Origin: an uncultured Allobaculum sp.
GTDB taxonomy: Bacteria; Bacillota_I; Bacilli_A; Erysipelotrichales; Erysipelotrichaceae
NCBI GenBank assembly: GCA_910579655.1
Contig: CAJTVE010000014.1
Span: 1-54,445, forward strand
Reading direction: 5' to 3'
Length of the DNA stretch: 54,445 bases
Below, in pieces: positions 25,675 through 34,418 of the stretch. Every line of letters starts with the position of its first letter. Position 1 is the stretch's first letter. The translations under genes and the position numbers were made by a program. Under the pieces are notes generated by a model, which was given only the letters and a program-made list of their open reading frames with translations, did no database searches and was not told where the DNA came from.

Positions 25675-26901
25675 TTAAGAAGCTTGCTTGGGTTCAATCT
25701 GGTTTTTGAGTTTGACCTGGTCTTTGAGTCCGTCGGTGATATAAATATCAAACACATCAGTGGACAGGTCCGGGACGAGATCAACAGTTCCTTTATCGAC
25801 AATCCAGATCGCATCCAGATCGAATTCTTCACAGATTTTCTGCCCTTCTTCAACGCTCGTACAGAAAAGAGCGGTCGACATGGCATCGCAATAGGCAGAA
25901 TCTTCATGAATGACGGTAACCGAACGCATATTCGCTGCCGGATAACCGGTATCTGGATCGACGATATGCGCATAACGGACACCATCGACTTCCATATAAC
26001 GCTGGTAGTCACCAGAAGTGACCAGGCAGGTTGGCTTGCGGTTTCGATAAACAAGCAGGGAATTCGGTTCATCCGGATTTTGAATGCCGACTACCCAGTC
26101 TTCATCTTCTGGTTTTTCGCCAATCAGGATGACGTTGCCGCCAGCATTTAAAAAGCCATATTCCAGACCCGCTTCAGTCAAACGGTCGGCGGCCAGCTGA
26201 GTGGTATAGCCTTTGGCAATCGCACCAAAGTCCAGTGCAGCTGCTTCGTTGGTCAGCGTAATTGTATTGTCTTTGACAACAACCGCATCCATCGAATCCG
26301 GGTTTTTGGCGGCTTCAATGGCTTGGGCATCCGGCAAAGCAGGCGTCTGCGCTCCAAAAGCCTGCTTCCAGAGCATTGTCAGTTTTCCCTGGCTGACATC
26401 AAATTTGGAATTGACGCCATGGGCCTTGAGTGAGTCCTGAAGAACTTCAATGACTTTTGGGTCGACTTCAACGGGTGTGTTGCGCGGCGTGTCATTGACT
26501 TCTTTGAGGCTGACTTTATCGGGATAGGTATGGAAGGCATCGAAAAGTTCATTGCATTCCTGATACGTGGATTCAATGATATCCACGTACTTGTTGAAGT
26601 CTTTTTCGGTTCCGGTAGTCTTGAAGGTTACTGGCGTATCGAAGCCGACATCGGTCAGGGTAATGGAGCGGCTTTTGATTTCATTGCCAGCCCGGTTTGG
26701 ACTTTGCAGGTAAAAATAGCCGCAAAGACAAAGAACAAGAACACAGCAGGCTAGAACGATCCATCCAGTAATCGATTCGGATTTTTTTGGATCTTTTTTG
26801 CTTGTTGTTTTCTCATGGGGCGAAGATGTTTCGTTTTCTTTTTTTTCTTCAATATATATTGAAGAATCTGTTTTTTTATTTTCGGGGGAAGATGGTGTCA
26901 T
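25675..26901 (-). CDS. apbE: FAD:protein FMN transferase
   Basis: A 408-aa ApbE-family flavin transferase that attaches FMN covalently to threonine in subunits such as RnfG and RnfD. It has a charged cytoplasmic tail (1-44), a membrane anchor (GWIVLACCVLVLCLCGYFYL, 46-65), and an extracytoplasmic ApbE domain with FDVSQGKLTMLW, LDFGAIAKGYTTQLAADRL, GFLNAGGNVILIG, TSGDYQRY, AHIVDPDTGYP and the metal-binding SAYCDAMSTALF. GAAAGGA precedes the ATG. The targets are probably the Rnf subunits at 32024-33705, from which it is separated by the IS605-type element. Confidence 0.95.
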   Translation of the reverse strand: MTPSSPENKKTDSSIYIEEKKENETSSPHEKTTSKKDPKKSESITGWIVLACCVLVLCLCGYFYLQSPNRAGNEIKSRSITLTDVGFDTPVTFKTTGTEKDFNKYVDIIESTYQECNELFDAFHTYPDKVSLKEVNDTPRNTPVEVDPKVIEVLQDSLKAHGVNSKFDVSQGKLTMLWKQAFGAQTPALPDAQAIEAAKNPDSMDAVVVKDNTITLTNEAAALDFGAIAKGYTTQLAADRLTEAGLEYGFLNAGGNVILIGEKPEDEDWVVGIQNPDEPNSLLVYRNRKPTCLVTSGDYQRYMEVDGVRYAHIVDPDTGYPAANMRSVTVIHEDSAYCDAMSTALFCTSVEEGQKICEEFDLDAIWIVDKGTVDLVPDLSTDVFDIYITDGLKDQVKLKNQIEPKQAS

Positions 26902-26914
26902 ATTTGTATCCTTT

Positions 26915-26939
26915 CATGTTCACTGGTCATGTTCACTGG
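26915..26939. repeat. 12-bp direct duplication upstream of apbE
   Basis: CATGTTCACTGG occurs at 26915-26926 and again at 26928-26939, separated by a single T. It lies just upstream of the apbE ribosome binding site, in the 5' leader. Confidence 0.8.
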
Positions 26940-27223
26940 CTGCGCTGAGGGTTCTGGATTTTTTTGCAGATCTTGAAATGGGGGAAGATCTGAAACGATC
27001 AGCTGGATTTTCCTGGCCTGGAAATCTGGATGGATCTTTTTTCAGGAACTCCATCTTTCAAGAGCTTCAGAAATTATGAATATTCTGGTCATTGAAACTG
27101 GCTGGTTTGTCAGCAGGAGCAGGGAAAGGCCAATATATAAGAAATTCATTCAAATCGCAATAGACCGCAATCTATCGGGTCATGCGTAAAAATCGAGAGT
27201 CCACAAACAACTCTGACCAAACC

Positions 27224-27239
27224 CCACCGCAAGCGGTGG
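27224..27239 (-). repeat. Right-end hairpin of the IS605-type element
   Basis: CCACCGC and GCGGTGG flank a 2-base loop AA. Subterminal hairpins of this kind are recognised by Y1 transposases. Confidence 0.7.
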
Positions 27240-27241
27240 AG

Positions 27242-27500
27242 GTTCCAAGACGATAAACATCTTGAATTTATGAACAAAGCACCTGAGCAGACAGGACAGT
27301 GATCAGAACGACAAATGAGTCTTTTTGACATGAGGCAAATGAGACCTCCTGCGCTATCATGTCCCGGTGTGCCAGAACCCTTTCGGGGCCCGGACGAATC
27401 CAGGTTGTCCCAGTTCAGAAATCCGGAAAAGCCCTTCTTTCTTTGAACTGCACCATGGTCAGTGGTTTGGTAAAACGTCTAAAGCATCCGACAATTAAAT
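27242..27500 (-). ncRNA. Candidate omega (right-end) RNA of TnpB
   Basis: A non-coding stretch of about 250 bases between the tnpB stop and the right-end hairpin, with several GC-rich self-complementary pieces near 27360-27405. In characterised IS605 elements the guide RNA of TnpB comes from this position and ends at the right end. Its presence here is inferred from position and structure only. Confidence 0.4.
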
Positions 27501-29204
27501 ACCAGAATTCAAAATATGCATATGATTCGTTTTTGCGTATTGGACAAAAGCGTCTGAAGCCTTCTTTAAATGTTCGTAATTGGCAATGCACAGACTACGG
27601 TCTGCACAGGAAAAATCGTTGCTGGCATTAGCCAGAAGAAAAGCGGAATATAAATCCCTTGGAATTGTCTTTCCATCGCTTAATACAGCTGCCCTTTCCG
27701 ACAGCTTTTTCTTTTTATAGCTGTCATCCGTATGATCGTACTGGCTGGCCCGGAATTTACCAGGAACGGTATGAAAATTGGAACCATAAGCCGCTTTGGC
27801 AAGCGCGAACAGCGTTCCCGGCGCGCGTCGGTTGATACTTCTGCCAAAACGTTTTTTGCGCTTATATCTGCCAGTCTTCTCATTGATCTCAGCTGGTCTG
27901 GAGCTTCTTTTGGCAAGCTTGCGAGCATTGGAGGGTTCTGTGACAAGAACATCTCCCATAGAAAGCAGAGTGTTGACTGTCTGTTTATGCACGTACTCTC
28001 TTGTCAGGGCGAGCTTGCGCTGTTCTTCTTTCAGATGGTTTTCTGTTTGGCGCATTCGCTTTGATTTTTTCCATTTTCTTTTTGGGATGCCGCATTTGAT
28101 CGTACCGTCTTCATTGTAGTGTTCAGGATTGCCTGCTCTTCTCTGACGATCCAGCTTTCGTTGCAGAGTGGCAATGTGTTTTTCTTTTTTTGGATAGTAG
28201 TTCTGATTTCGTTCTCCAAGATTGATAAAAAGAACGTCTTTTCCTGCAGAATAGGCAGCCGCTGACTGGGTTCCTAAATCCATTCCGACTACGCCTTTGC
28301 CATTGGAATGGCGTGCAGAACCATCCTTTCGAATTTTATTGACTGGTTTTCCTTCGATGGTGATGATGGCAAACACACGCAGTTTCCCTCTGATCTGCTC
28401 ACATTTAATGGATACATAGCAGGGGCGGAAAGTATCCTGGGCGATCTGGGTCTCCTCCCACTTTCTGGCATAGAAAATCTCATTTTCAGGATGCTGCATA
28501 AAAGAGCGGATTCGATACAGTTCCCGGCGCGCGAAAATGTCATTTTTTCTGATCAGCAGGTTCGCATTTGTGCATACCCCTTTCATGCTTACGGTCAGCC
28601 GTGGCTTTCCGTCTTTTTCTGTCAATTTGAGCATGATGGCCCGATCTACCTGTTTTCCCCGCAGAATTGGAAGATCACCCCGTTTTTTAAAGTGCAGATG
28701 CTTCCCGTCAGAGTAAAGAACTTTTTCGACACCAGACCAGACGTCTTCGGCCACAGTAAGCGCAATCTGAGCGTTCAGTTTTAAATTCTGATAGCGGCTT
28801 TGCGTATAGCGACGAAGATCGTCGAACGTAACCCGCCACTTCTTTTGATCTTCTGCAAGAAGCTGACTGACTGCTTCACGGTCCTGATCCTGCTGCTCCT
28901 GTTCCTCTTCTGTTGTAACCTTTCGTTCCATGACTTCTTTATACATGGCAAGATGTGCACGGTAGGCTTTTGTGCGGAACAGGTCTTTCAGGCGTTTTGA
29001 GATCCACCCTGTCAGATCATTGGAAAGGATTCTGGCATTATTGGCCATATGAAAAGCATGACGCTTCTCGTCTTCGGTCAGTTCCAGCTCCAGCTTCAGA
29101 GTGTGTCTGGGTGTATGCTTGTGATGTTCTTTGACCAGCTTTTTATCCGCATCGGAAAATTCAGCTTTAGCCTGAGCAGCTCTGGATTTCTTTGTTCTGG
29201 ACAT
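27495..29204 (-). CDS. tnpB: TnpB-like RNA-guided nuclease without zinc ribbon
   Basis: A 569-aa TnpB-family protein, longer than the usual about 400 aa. The three RuvC acidic residues are in place: D309 in VVGMDLGT, E423 in VLVTEPSNARK and D517 in IPRDLYSAFLLAN. The region that normally carries the CxxC...CxxC zinc ribbon between RuvC-II and RuvC-III reads SQYDHTDDSYKKKKLSERAA and has no cysteine. The first 300 residues are basic with a coiled-coil-like acidic stretch (TTEEEQEQQDQDREA). The start MSRTKK has GGAGA upstream. In characterised relatives TnpB cuts DNA at sites set by the omega RNA. tnpB overlaps the 3' end of tnpA by 109 bases. Confidence 0.85.
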   Translation of the reverse strand: MSRTKKSRAAQAKAEFSDADKKLVKEHHKHTPRHTLKLELELTEDEKRHAFHMANNARILSNDLTGWISKRLKDLFRTKAYRAHLAMYKEVMERKVTTEEEQEQQDQDREAVSQLLAEDQKKWRVTFDDLRRYTQSRYQNLKLNAQIALTVAEDVWSGVEKVLYSDGKHLHFKKRGDLPILRGKQVDRAIMLKLTEKDGKPRLTVSMKGVCTNANLLIRKNDIFARRELYRIRSFMQHPENEIFYARKWEETQIAQDTFRPCYVSIKCEQIRGKLRVFAIITIEGKPVNKIRKDGSARHSNGKGVVGMDLGTQSAAAYSAGKDVLFINLGERNQNYYPKKEKHIATLQRKLDRQRRAGNPEHYNEDGTIKCGIPKRKWKKSKRMRQTENHLKEEQRKLALTREYVHKQTVNTLLSMGDVLVTEPSNARKLAKRSSRPAEINEKTGRYKRKKRFGRSINRRAPGTLFALAKAAYGSNFHTVPGKFRASQYDHTDDSYKKKKLSERAAVLSDGKTIPRDLYSAFLLANASNDFSCADRSLCIANYEHLKKASDAFVQYAKTNHMHILNSGI

Positions 29205-29803
29205 ACGCGTTCTCCTTTCCAAGTGGGTTCTGATGACTTTCTTTGATCTTCGATATATTTTTTTATTGTTTCAGCTGAAGCATCGCCTGTGGTGGCAATA
29301 AAATAGCCATTGCTCCACAGCCGTCCACACCTTTGATAAAAATGTTTTAAATCGGGATAGGCTTTAAACAGTTCTATGGCGGAAATGCTTTTAATCGTCC
29401 AGGCAATATCGGTTGGTGCCGCTGTCTGAGGAGCGGATAAGAAAAAATGAATATGGTCGGGCATGACTTCCATCGCCTGTATTTCGTATCTGTAGCGGTC
29501 GCAAATCTTTTGGAGAATTTCTTTCAATGTCTCATCCACACCATCTTTCAATACCCTGAACCTGAATTTGGGACAGAAGATCAGATGGTACCTACACAGA
29601 TAGGTTGAATGTGACGAATGCCTGGATTTATTCATCTGGAAGCTCGGATTTTCTTTAACCGCTCTTCGAATCAGATCGTGCCATGTTAAATTATGCGTTT
29701 CTTCAGCAGCCATAATTCGGGCCAGGTTTTCAAGCAATTCTTTCCAGACTCTGGGAAGACTGATATTAATCTGCATATTCTGCGATATTCTGCGGCTTTG
29801 CAT
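29096..29803 (-). CDS. tnpA: Y1 (HUH) transposase with N-terminal extension
   Basis: IS200/IS605 TnpA, cutting and rejoining single-stranded element ends. The HUH pair is H117/H119 in VMPDHIHFFL and the nucleophile is Y183 in ETIKKYIEDQ. The usual family start corresponds to M57 (MNKSRHSSHSTYLCRYHLIFCPKF). Before it lie about 47-56 extra residues (INISLPRVWKELLENLARIM, then THNLTWHDLIRRAVKEN) that look like a ribbon-helix-helix unit. Possible starts are 29803, 29776 and 29635; the extension keeps good protein character so I favour one of the first two. The C-terminus reads 36 codons into tnpB in another frame. Confidence 0.82.
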   Translation of the reverse strand: MQSRRISQNMQINISLPRVWKELLENLARIMAAEETHNLTWHDLIRRAVKENPSFQMNKSRHSSHSTYLCRYHLIFCPKFRFRVLKDGVDETLKEILQKICDRYRYEIQAMEVMPDHIHFFLSAPQTAAPTDIAWTIKSISAIELFKAYPDLKHFYQRCGRLWSNGYFIATTGDASAETIKKYIEDQRKSSEPTWKGERVCPEQRNPELLRLKLNFPMRIKSWSKNITSIHPDTL

Positions 29804-29835
29804 CCTTTGACAAAGTGCTTTCCATTTCTATATCT

Positions 29836-29864
29836 ATTGTATATCAGACGCAAAAAATGCGCAA
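29836..29864 (-). promoter_or_regulatory. Promoter of tnpA
   Basis: On the minus strand TTGCGC (29864-29859) and TACAAT (29841-29836) are separated by exactly 17 bases, about 33 bases before the first possible tnpA start. Confidence 0.6.
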
Positions 29865-29937
29865 TGCAAAAACTGAAAACGTATTCATTTTATTTGTACA
29901 TCATTAAGTCTCAAAAGCATCTTTCAGAGGGCTTTCA

Positions 29938-29957
29938 TCCCCATGGCAAGCCATGGG
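29938..29957 (-). repeat. Left-end hairpin of the IS605-type element
   Basis: CCCCATGGC and GCCATGGGG flank an AA loop (20 bases in all). Same loop and similar layout as the right-end hairpin at 27224-27239. Confidence 0.75.
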
Positions 29958-29990
29958 GTATTCGCCCTAGCTTGATAACCTATCGCTCTG

Positions 29991-30699
29991 GCAGTCTAAA
30001 GCATCAGCGTCTGCCCGGATTATGGTGTTCAAATTGGATCCTGACGAATCGAAAGGAAACCCACAGAAAGCCTCCAGAAGGATGAACAGATCATGAGCAG
30101 TGAGCAAATCATGAAAGAGAGGGAGGAAAAGGAAGAAAAAGAGGGCGGAAGAGGAAGAAAAGAAAAAAGGGAGAAACTTCATTGTCTGGACGGGGAAACG
30201 CCCGCGCCTGAATTTCGGGAAAAATGTGCCTGAAAAATAGTTTTCAGACTGAAACATGATGACAAATTATAGAAAACCGATGGAAAAAGAATGAAGCAAA
30301 GATAAAATGCGCGGATTTACCTGTTTGTTAACCGGAATTTCACTAAAACAATAACGATTTTTCAGAATCTTTTAATCTTTTGTAGTATTTCCCAAAACCA
30401 TAAGCCATAATAATCCGGGTTAACTTTCGATTTGCGCGAGGATAAAAAATACGCTTCGAATTGTGATGAGAGTTTCTTATGATAAGAGTTTCCGGCATTC
30501 GTAAGCCCCTCCATTTTCCTTGGCAGAGCTAAACCATCTTCCGCTTTTTTTCTTATGGGAAAAATCCGCCCTGTTATGGGATGAGATTATGGAAGTCATG
30601 CTATTTTTGGGTAAAACAACCATGGATTATGGGCCAAAATTGATTTTAATGGGATGCCTGCCTAAAATTGAATCGATTGTAACTGAAAGGAAGAAGAGT
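29991..30699. other. Intergenic region upstream of rnf
   Basis: About 700 bases without a gene. It contains a 66-base almost pure purine run at 30112-30177. A plus-strand frame is open upstream of the rnfC start from 30520 but lacks protein character. No consensus promoter for the rnf operon was found. Confidence 0.5.
30112..30177 (+). repeat. Polypurine tract
   Basis: The plus strand is nearly all A and G (for example GAAAGAGAGGGAGGAAAAGG at its start) with one C near its middle. Low-complexity purine runs of this length are uncommon in intergenic DNA of this window. Confidence 0.8.
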
Positions 30700-32010
30700 A
30701 TGTCACTTTTATTAGGGCCAATGTGTCAGCACATTCCTGGTAAAAAAGGTTTGACAGATCACAGCGACGTGAAGAGACTCATGCCAGCCAAAGAGGTTTA
30801 TATTCCTCTGTTTGCCGGCAACAATACTCAGATCGAACTGCTGGTTTCTGAAGGCGATCATGTCTTTATCGGCACCCGCCTTGCCAATACCAAATCCGCC
30901 TTTCCGGTTCCTCTGTACTCCAGTGTATCCGGAACGGTTAAAGGAGTTACCAAACGTCCGCACAACAGCCTAAAACCACAGCAGCACCTGGTCATCGAAC
31001 TTGATGAGCAGCAGGAAGCCATTCAGGCTTTTCCACCTATGGACTGGCACAATGCAAGCCATGATGAACTGGTTGAATTCGTTAAAGAATCCGGAATCAT
31101 CGGTCAGGGTGGCGCAGGCTTTCCAACTTACGTAAAGTATCAGAAAGTTGAAAACATCAACACTCTGGTCATCAATGCCGTTGAATGTGAACCTTACATT
31201 ACAGCGGACTACAAATGTGTCATGGACTATCCGGAACAGTTTGTCCACGGTGTCCGTATTCTGCAGAAAATGGCTGAAGTGGATACCGTTCTGATCGGTG
31301 TAAAAAAGACCCATCCAGATCTGATCAACACCATCCGCGAAGAAATTAACCGTGAACATGCGGCGGGCATTGAAGTTCGCGAAGTCCCGGATGTTTATCC
31401 AATGGGTGGTGAACGGACTCTGATCCGCACCTTGCTTAAGCGGGAATACAAGCGGCTGCCTGGAGAATGCGGCGTGATTGTCAACAATGCCAACACAGCC
31501 ATTCTGGTTGCCCGTGCCTTTGAAATGGGACAGGCCCAGGCCAAGAAATATGTCACCTTCTCGGGCGAAGGTCTGAAGTATCCGACAAACGTCCTGGTTC
31601 CAGTTGGCATGTCGGTAGCGGAAATCCTCGAACAGATCGGCGGCTTTGTTGAAAAACAGGAAAGCCTCAAGCTGATTGCCGGCGGTCCTATGATGGGAAA
31701 AACTATGGTCAGCGATCAGATCGTGATCGACCGCGCCATGAACGCCATTACTGTTCTGAAAAACCACGATGAAGAAGAAATGACGTGCATGCGCTGCGGA
31801 AACTGTACGCAGCACTGTCCAATCGGTCTGCAGCCTGTTCGCATTGCCAATGCGGTGAAGATGAATGATGCAGAAGAAATGGAAAAACGTGGTGCCATGC
31901 AGTGTATCGAATGCGGTCTTTGCACTTACGTCTGCCCAAGCCACATTCAGGTCACTGAAAATGTTCGAAAAGCTAAACGAACATTAATGATGAAGGCCAG
32001 AAAGAAGTAG
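30700..32010 (+). CDS. rnfC: Rnf complex subunit C (NADH-binding)
   Basis: A 436-aa subunit of the ion-pumping ferredoxin:NAD+ oxidoreductase. The peripheral membrane protein binds NADH and FMN (GIIGQGGAGFPTYVK, NAVECEPYITAD, VPDVYPMGGERTLI) and carries two [4Fe-4S] sites near the C-terminus, CMRCGNCTQHCP and CIECGLCTYVCP. The start MSLLLG at 30700 has GAAAGGAAGAAG in front. It is the first gene of the series rnfCDGEA-orf-rnfB. As the RnfB here lacks its ferredoxin domains, these two clusters of RnfC carry more of the visible electron path. Confidence 0.96.
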   Translation: MSLLLGPMCQHIPGKKGLTDHSDVKRLMPAKEVYIPLFAGNNTQIELLVSEGDHVFIGTRLANTKSAFPVPLYSSVSGTVKGVTKRPHNSLKPQQHLVIELDEQQEAIQAFPPMDWHNASHDELVEFVKESGIIGQGGAGFPTYVKYQKVENINTLVINAVECEPYITADYKCVMDYPEQFVHGVRILQKMAEVDTVLIGVKKTHPDLINTIREEINREHAAGIEVREVPDVYPMGGERTLIRTLLKREYKRLPGECGVIVNNANTAILVARAFEMGQAQAKKYVTFSGEGLKYPTNVLVPVGMSVAEILEQIGGFVEKQESLKLIAGGPMMGKTMVSDQIVIDRAMNAITVLKNHDEEEMTCMRCGNCTQHCPIGLQPVRIANAVKMNDAEEMEKRGAMQCIECGLCTYVCPSHIQVTENVRKAKRTLMMKARKK

Positions 32011-32023
32011 GAGGGAACTTGAA

Positions 32024-33178
32024 ATGAAATTTGCCTTTCATGTAAGCCCGAACCTTCAAAGTAAGCATTCCACGCAGATGATTATGCGGGATCTGACCAT
32101 CGGTCTTTTGATTGTGTTCGCAGCTTCTGTTATTTATTACTTCACAGCCTGGGGCGCTGCCTATGGTTTGCAGGCTCTGCTGCTGCTTGTATGCTCCCTG
32201 ATCACGACTTTTGTATGCGAAGCCGTTTTTGCAAAAGTCAAGAAACAGGACATCAAATCGACAATCACCCATTCCTTTGGCTGGGTGACTTCCATCATCC
32301 TCGTTATGATGTGCCCGATTTCCATCCCTCCTTATGCGGTCATCGTTGCAACCTTCTTTGCGATTGCGATCGGCCGTCTGGTCTTTGGTGGATTTGGTTT
32401 TAATATTTTCAACCCGGCTGCGGTCGGAAGAGCGGTTATCTTCGCTTCCTTCTCTGGGGCAACCACAAATCTGGTTACTTCCGCTACACCAACTGGTGTT
32501 CTTGCTTCCACATTCAGCTGGATGCCAGGAACAGAAGCAGCTCTTCAGTCTTATCTGGACTATTGCGGCGGCTGGGGCAGCTTACTTTTGGGAACATACC
32601 CTGGAGCAATCGGTGAAACCTTCAGTCTGCTGATCATCCTGGTTGGTATTTTCCTGGTGGTGCGCAAAGTCATCGACTGGCGTATTCCTGTGTTCTACTT
32701 AGGAACCATTTTCGTGATTACGTTCGTGATCGCCCTGCTGGAAGGGGTTGAATCTTACCACGGTATTCCTGGATGGTTATGGTACCCTGCACTGCATCTT
32801 TTAACTGGTGGTGTGATTTTCGGGGGCGTATTCATGTTAACTGACCCGGTTACCGCGCCAACGGTTCCATCTGGACGAATCTTCTTTGCGATGTGTGCAG
32901 CTGCGCTCACCGTTCTGATCCGTTTAAAAGGAAACCTGCCAGAAGGATGCTTATACTCCATCCTGATCATGAATACCTTCACGCCAATGATTGAATCCGC
33001 TCTCGATCGTCCTCAGCTTGAGCAGATGAAGAAAGCCTGGATCATGATTGGTTGTGCTGCTGTTCTTTCGCTTTGCGTTTCTTTCTACGCAGCGACGACT
33101 GTACGTCGTGTCAATGCGCCAAGAACCATTGAAAAAACTGCGCTGGCAAGCCCGGCAGTTTTTGAGGAGGTGCTGTAA
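32024..33178 (+). CDS. rnfD: Rnf complex subunit D
   Basis: A 384-aa NqrB/RnfD-family membrane subunit with about ten hydrophobic segments. The family's covalent-FMN threonine motif is seen as VTSATPTG (residues about 146-153), and GGFGFNIFNPAAVGRA and FMLTDPVTAPTVP are conserved blocks. It takes part in ion transport. GGAGGGAA precedes the ATG; the stop overlaps the rnfG start by one base. Confidence 0.95.
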   Translation: MKFAFHVSPNLQSKHSTQMIMRDLTIGLLIVFAASVIYYFTAWGAAYGLQALLLLVCSLITTFVCEAVFAKVKKQDIKSTITHSFGWVTSIILVMMCPISIPPYAVIVATFFAIAIGRLVFGGFGFNIFNPAAVGRAVIFASFSGATTNLVTSATPTGVLASTFSWMPGTEAALQSYLDYCGGWGSLLLGTYPGAIGETFSLLIILVGIFLVVRKVIDWRIPVFYLGTIFVITFVIALLEGVESYHGIPGWLWYPALHLLTGGVIFGGVFMLTDPVTAPTVPSGRIFFAMCAAALTVLIRLKGNLPEGCLYSILIMNTFTPMIESALDRPQLEQMKKAWIMIGCAAVLSLCVSFYAATTVRRVNAPRTIEKTALASPAVFEEVL

Positions 33179-33705
33179 TGAATAAGCAGAGTCCTCTCTA
33201 CCTTGCAATTTTCTTAGCCATTGTTGCGGCCATTGCCGGCGGCGCTCTGTACGCTGCCAACAGTGCAACGGCTCCAATTATTGCGGCCAACGAAGAAAAA
33301 GCTGAAAAGGCTTCCTTACTGGAAATGTATCCAGAGGCCAGCATCGATGATTTCGAATCGGTTGATGCTTCTGACATTACCCCGGATCATCCATTCGTGG
33401 ATAAGGTCTATAAATATGGCGACAATGTGGTTGTCTTCAAATGTACTGTGTCCGGCTATGATGGTGGTACTGTCTTTTTGGTCGGCATTGATGCAGCCAA
33501 CGATCTTGTCGATGGATTTAAAGCCATTTCGAATGCGGATACAAAGGGCATTGGTTCGAAAATTACCGAATCAGCCTTCGCAGAATCTGTAATTGGCAAA
33601 CAGGCCAGCGGACAGCTGGATACGATCTCTGGCGCGACGTACACGTCTACGCCTGTTGTTCAGGCAATCAACGAGTGTGCAGTCATTGCCACCGAAATTG
33701 ACTAA
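33178..33705 (+). CDS. rnfG: Rnf complex subunit G
   Basis: A 175-aa subunit with one N-terminal membrane helix (YLAIFLAIVAAIAGGALYAA) and an extracytoplasmic FMN-binding domain. FMN is attached to threonine in LDTISGATYTS by ApbE (25675-26901). The ribosome binding site GAGGAGGT is inside the end of rnfD, so translation is coupled. Confidence 0.95.
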   Translation: MNKQSPLYLAIFLAIVAAIAGGALYAANSATAPIIAANEEKAEKASLLEMYPEASIDDFESVDASDITPDHPFVDKVYKYGDNVVVFKCTVSGYDGGTVFLVGIDAANDLVDGFKAISNADTKGIGSKITESAFAESVIGKQASGQLDTISGATYTSTPVVQAINECAVIATEID

Positions 33706-33716
33706 GGAGAACCCTG

Positions 33717-34418
33717 ATGAACCGAATGCAAAACTTCAAAAACGGTCTGATCAAGGATAATCCTGTTTTCGGACTGTATTTAGGTCTGTGCTCGACACTG
33801 GCCATTACCACTTCGATTAATAACGCCATCGGTATGGGCGTTGCGGTTATCGCCGTTCTGATTCTGTCCAACATGATCATTTCTGCGATCCGTAAACTGG
33901 TACCGGATGATATCCGAATCCCAGTCTATATCGTCATTATTGCCACTCTGGTTAAGATTATTCAGATGCTGATTCAGGCTTATGCTCCAGCTCTGAACTC
34001 TTCACTGGGTGTGTTTATTCCTCTGATTGTTGTTAACTGTATCATCCTGGGTCGTGCCGAAGCCTTTGCCAGCAAAAACGGTGTTCTGGATTCCGCACTG
34101 GATGGCCTTGGCATGGGTCTTGGCTACCTGTTAGCAGTCCTGGCCATGTCCTTAATCCGTCAGATTCTGTCAACTGGGGTGTTGTCCATGACAAATCCAT
34201 TTGACGAAGCGCAGGTTCTGTTCAGCCTGCGCCTGATCCCGGACAGCTACACGATCTCCATGTTCAGTGCTCCTCTGGGCGCGTTCATGACGTTCGCATT
34301 TTTGGCCGCAGCCTTAACTGCCTACAAAAACAACATCCATAAAAAGGAAGAAGAAGCTGCCAAAGCAGCAAAAATTGAAGCAGCCAAAGCCGCTAAAGCT
34401 GCTAAGGAGGCCGCTTAA
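33717..34418 (+). CDS. rnfE: Rnf complex subunit E
   Basis: A 233-aa RnfE/NqrD-family membrane subunit with six predicted helices (FGLYLGLCSTLAITTSINNA; RIPVYIVIIATLVKIIQMLI; IPLIVVNCIILGRAEAFA). It is paired with RnfA in the membrane core. The C-terminus ends in an unusual 25-residue Ala/Lys/Glu tail (KKEEEAAKAAKIEAAKAAKA...) that looks like a charged helix on the cytoplasmic side. AAGGAG precedes the ATG; the stop overlaps the rnfA start. Confidence 0.95.
   Translation: MNRMQNFKNGLIKDNPVFGLYLGLCSTLAITTSINNAIGMGVAVIAVLILSNMIISAIRKLVPDDIRIPVYIVIIATLVKIIQMLIQAYAPALNSSLGVFIPLIVVNCIILGRAEAFASKNGVLDSALDGLGMGLGYLLAVLAMSLIRQILSTGVLSMTNPFDEAQVLFSLRLIPDSYTISMFSAPLGAFMTFAFLAAALTAYKNNIHKKEEEAAKAAKIEAAKAAKAAKEAA

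Larger units (their letters stand above)
27180..29990 (-). mobile_element. IS200/IS605-family element (tnpA, tnpB)
   Basis: A leftward-oriented element with a Y1 transposase gene and a TnpB gene. Each end has a compact hairpin with an AA loop: CCCCATGGC-AA-GCCATGGGG at 29938-29957 (left end) and CCACCGC-AA-GCGGTGG at 27224-27239 (right end). Exact cleavage sites cannot be fixed without an empty site; the limits given are approximate. The element lies between apbE and the rnf operon. Confidence 0.75.

Noticed and set aside
27170..29990. Hairpins around the IS605-type element as CRISPR-like repeats
   Set aside because: Only two different hairpins, one at each end; no regular repeats or spacers, so they are transposon ends.
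30970..31944. 324-codon minus-strand frame
   Set aside because: Shadow of rnfC in the opposite strand; histidine/aspartate-rich translation typical of an antisense frame.
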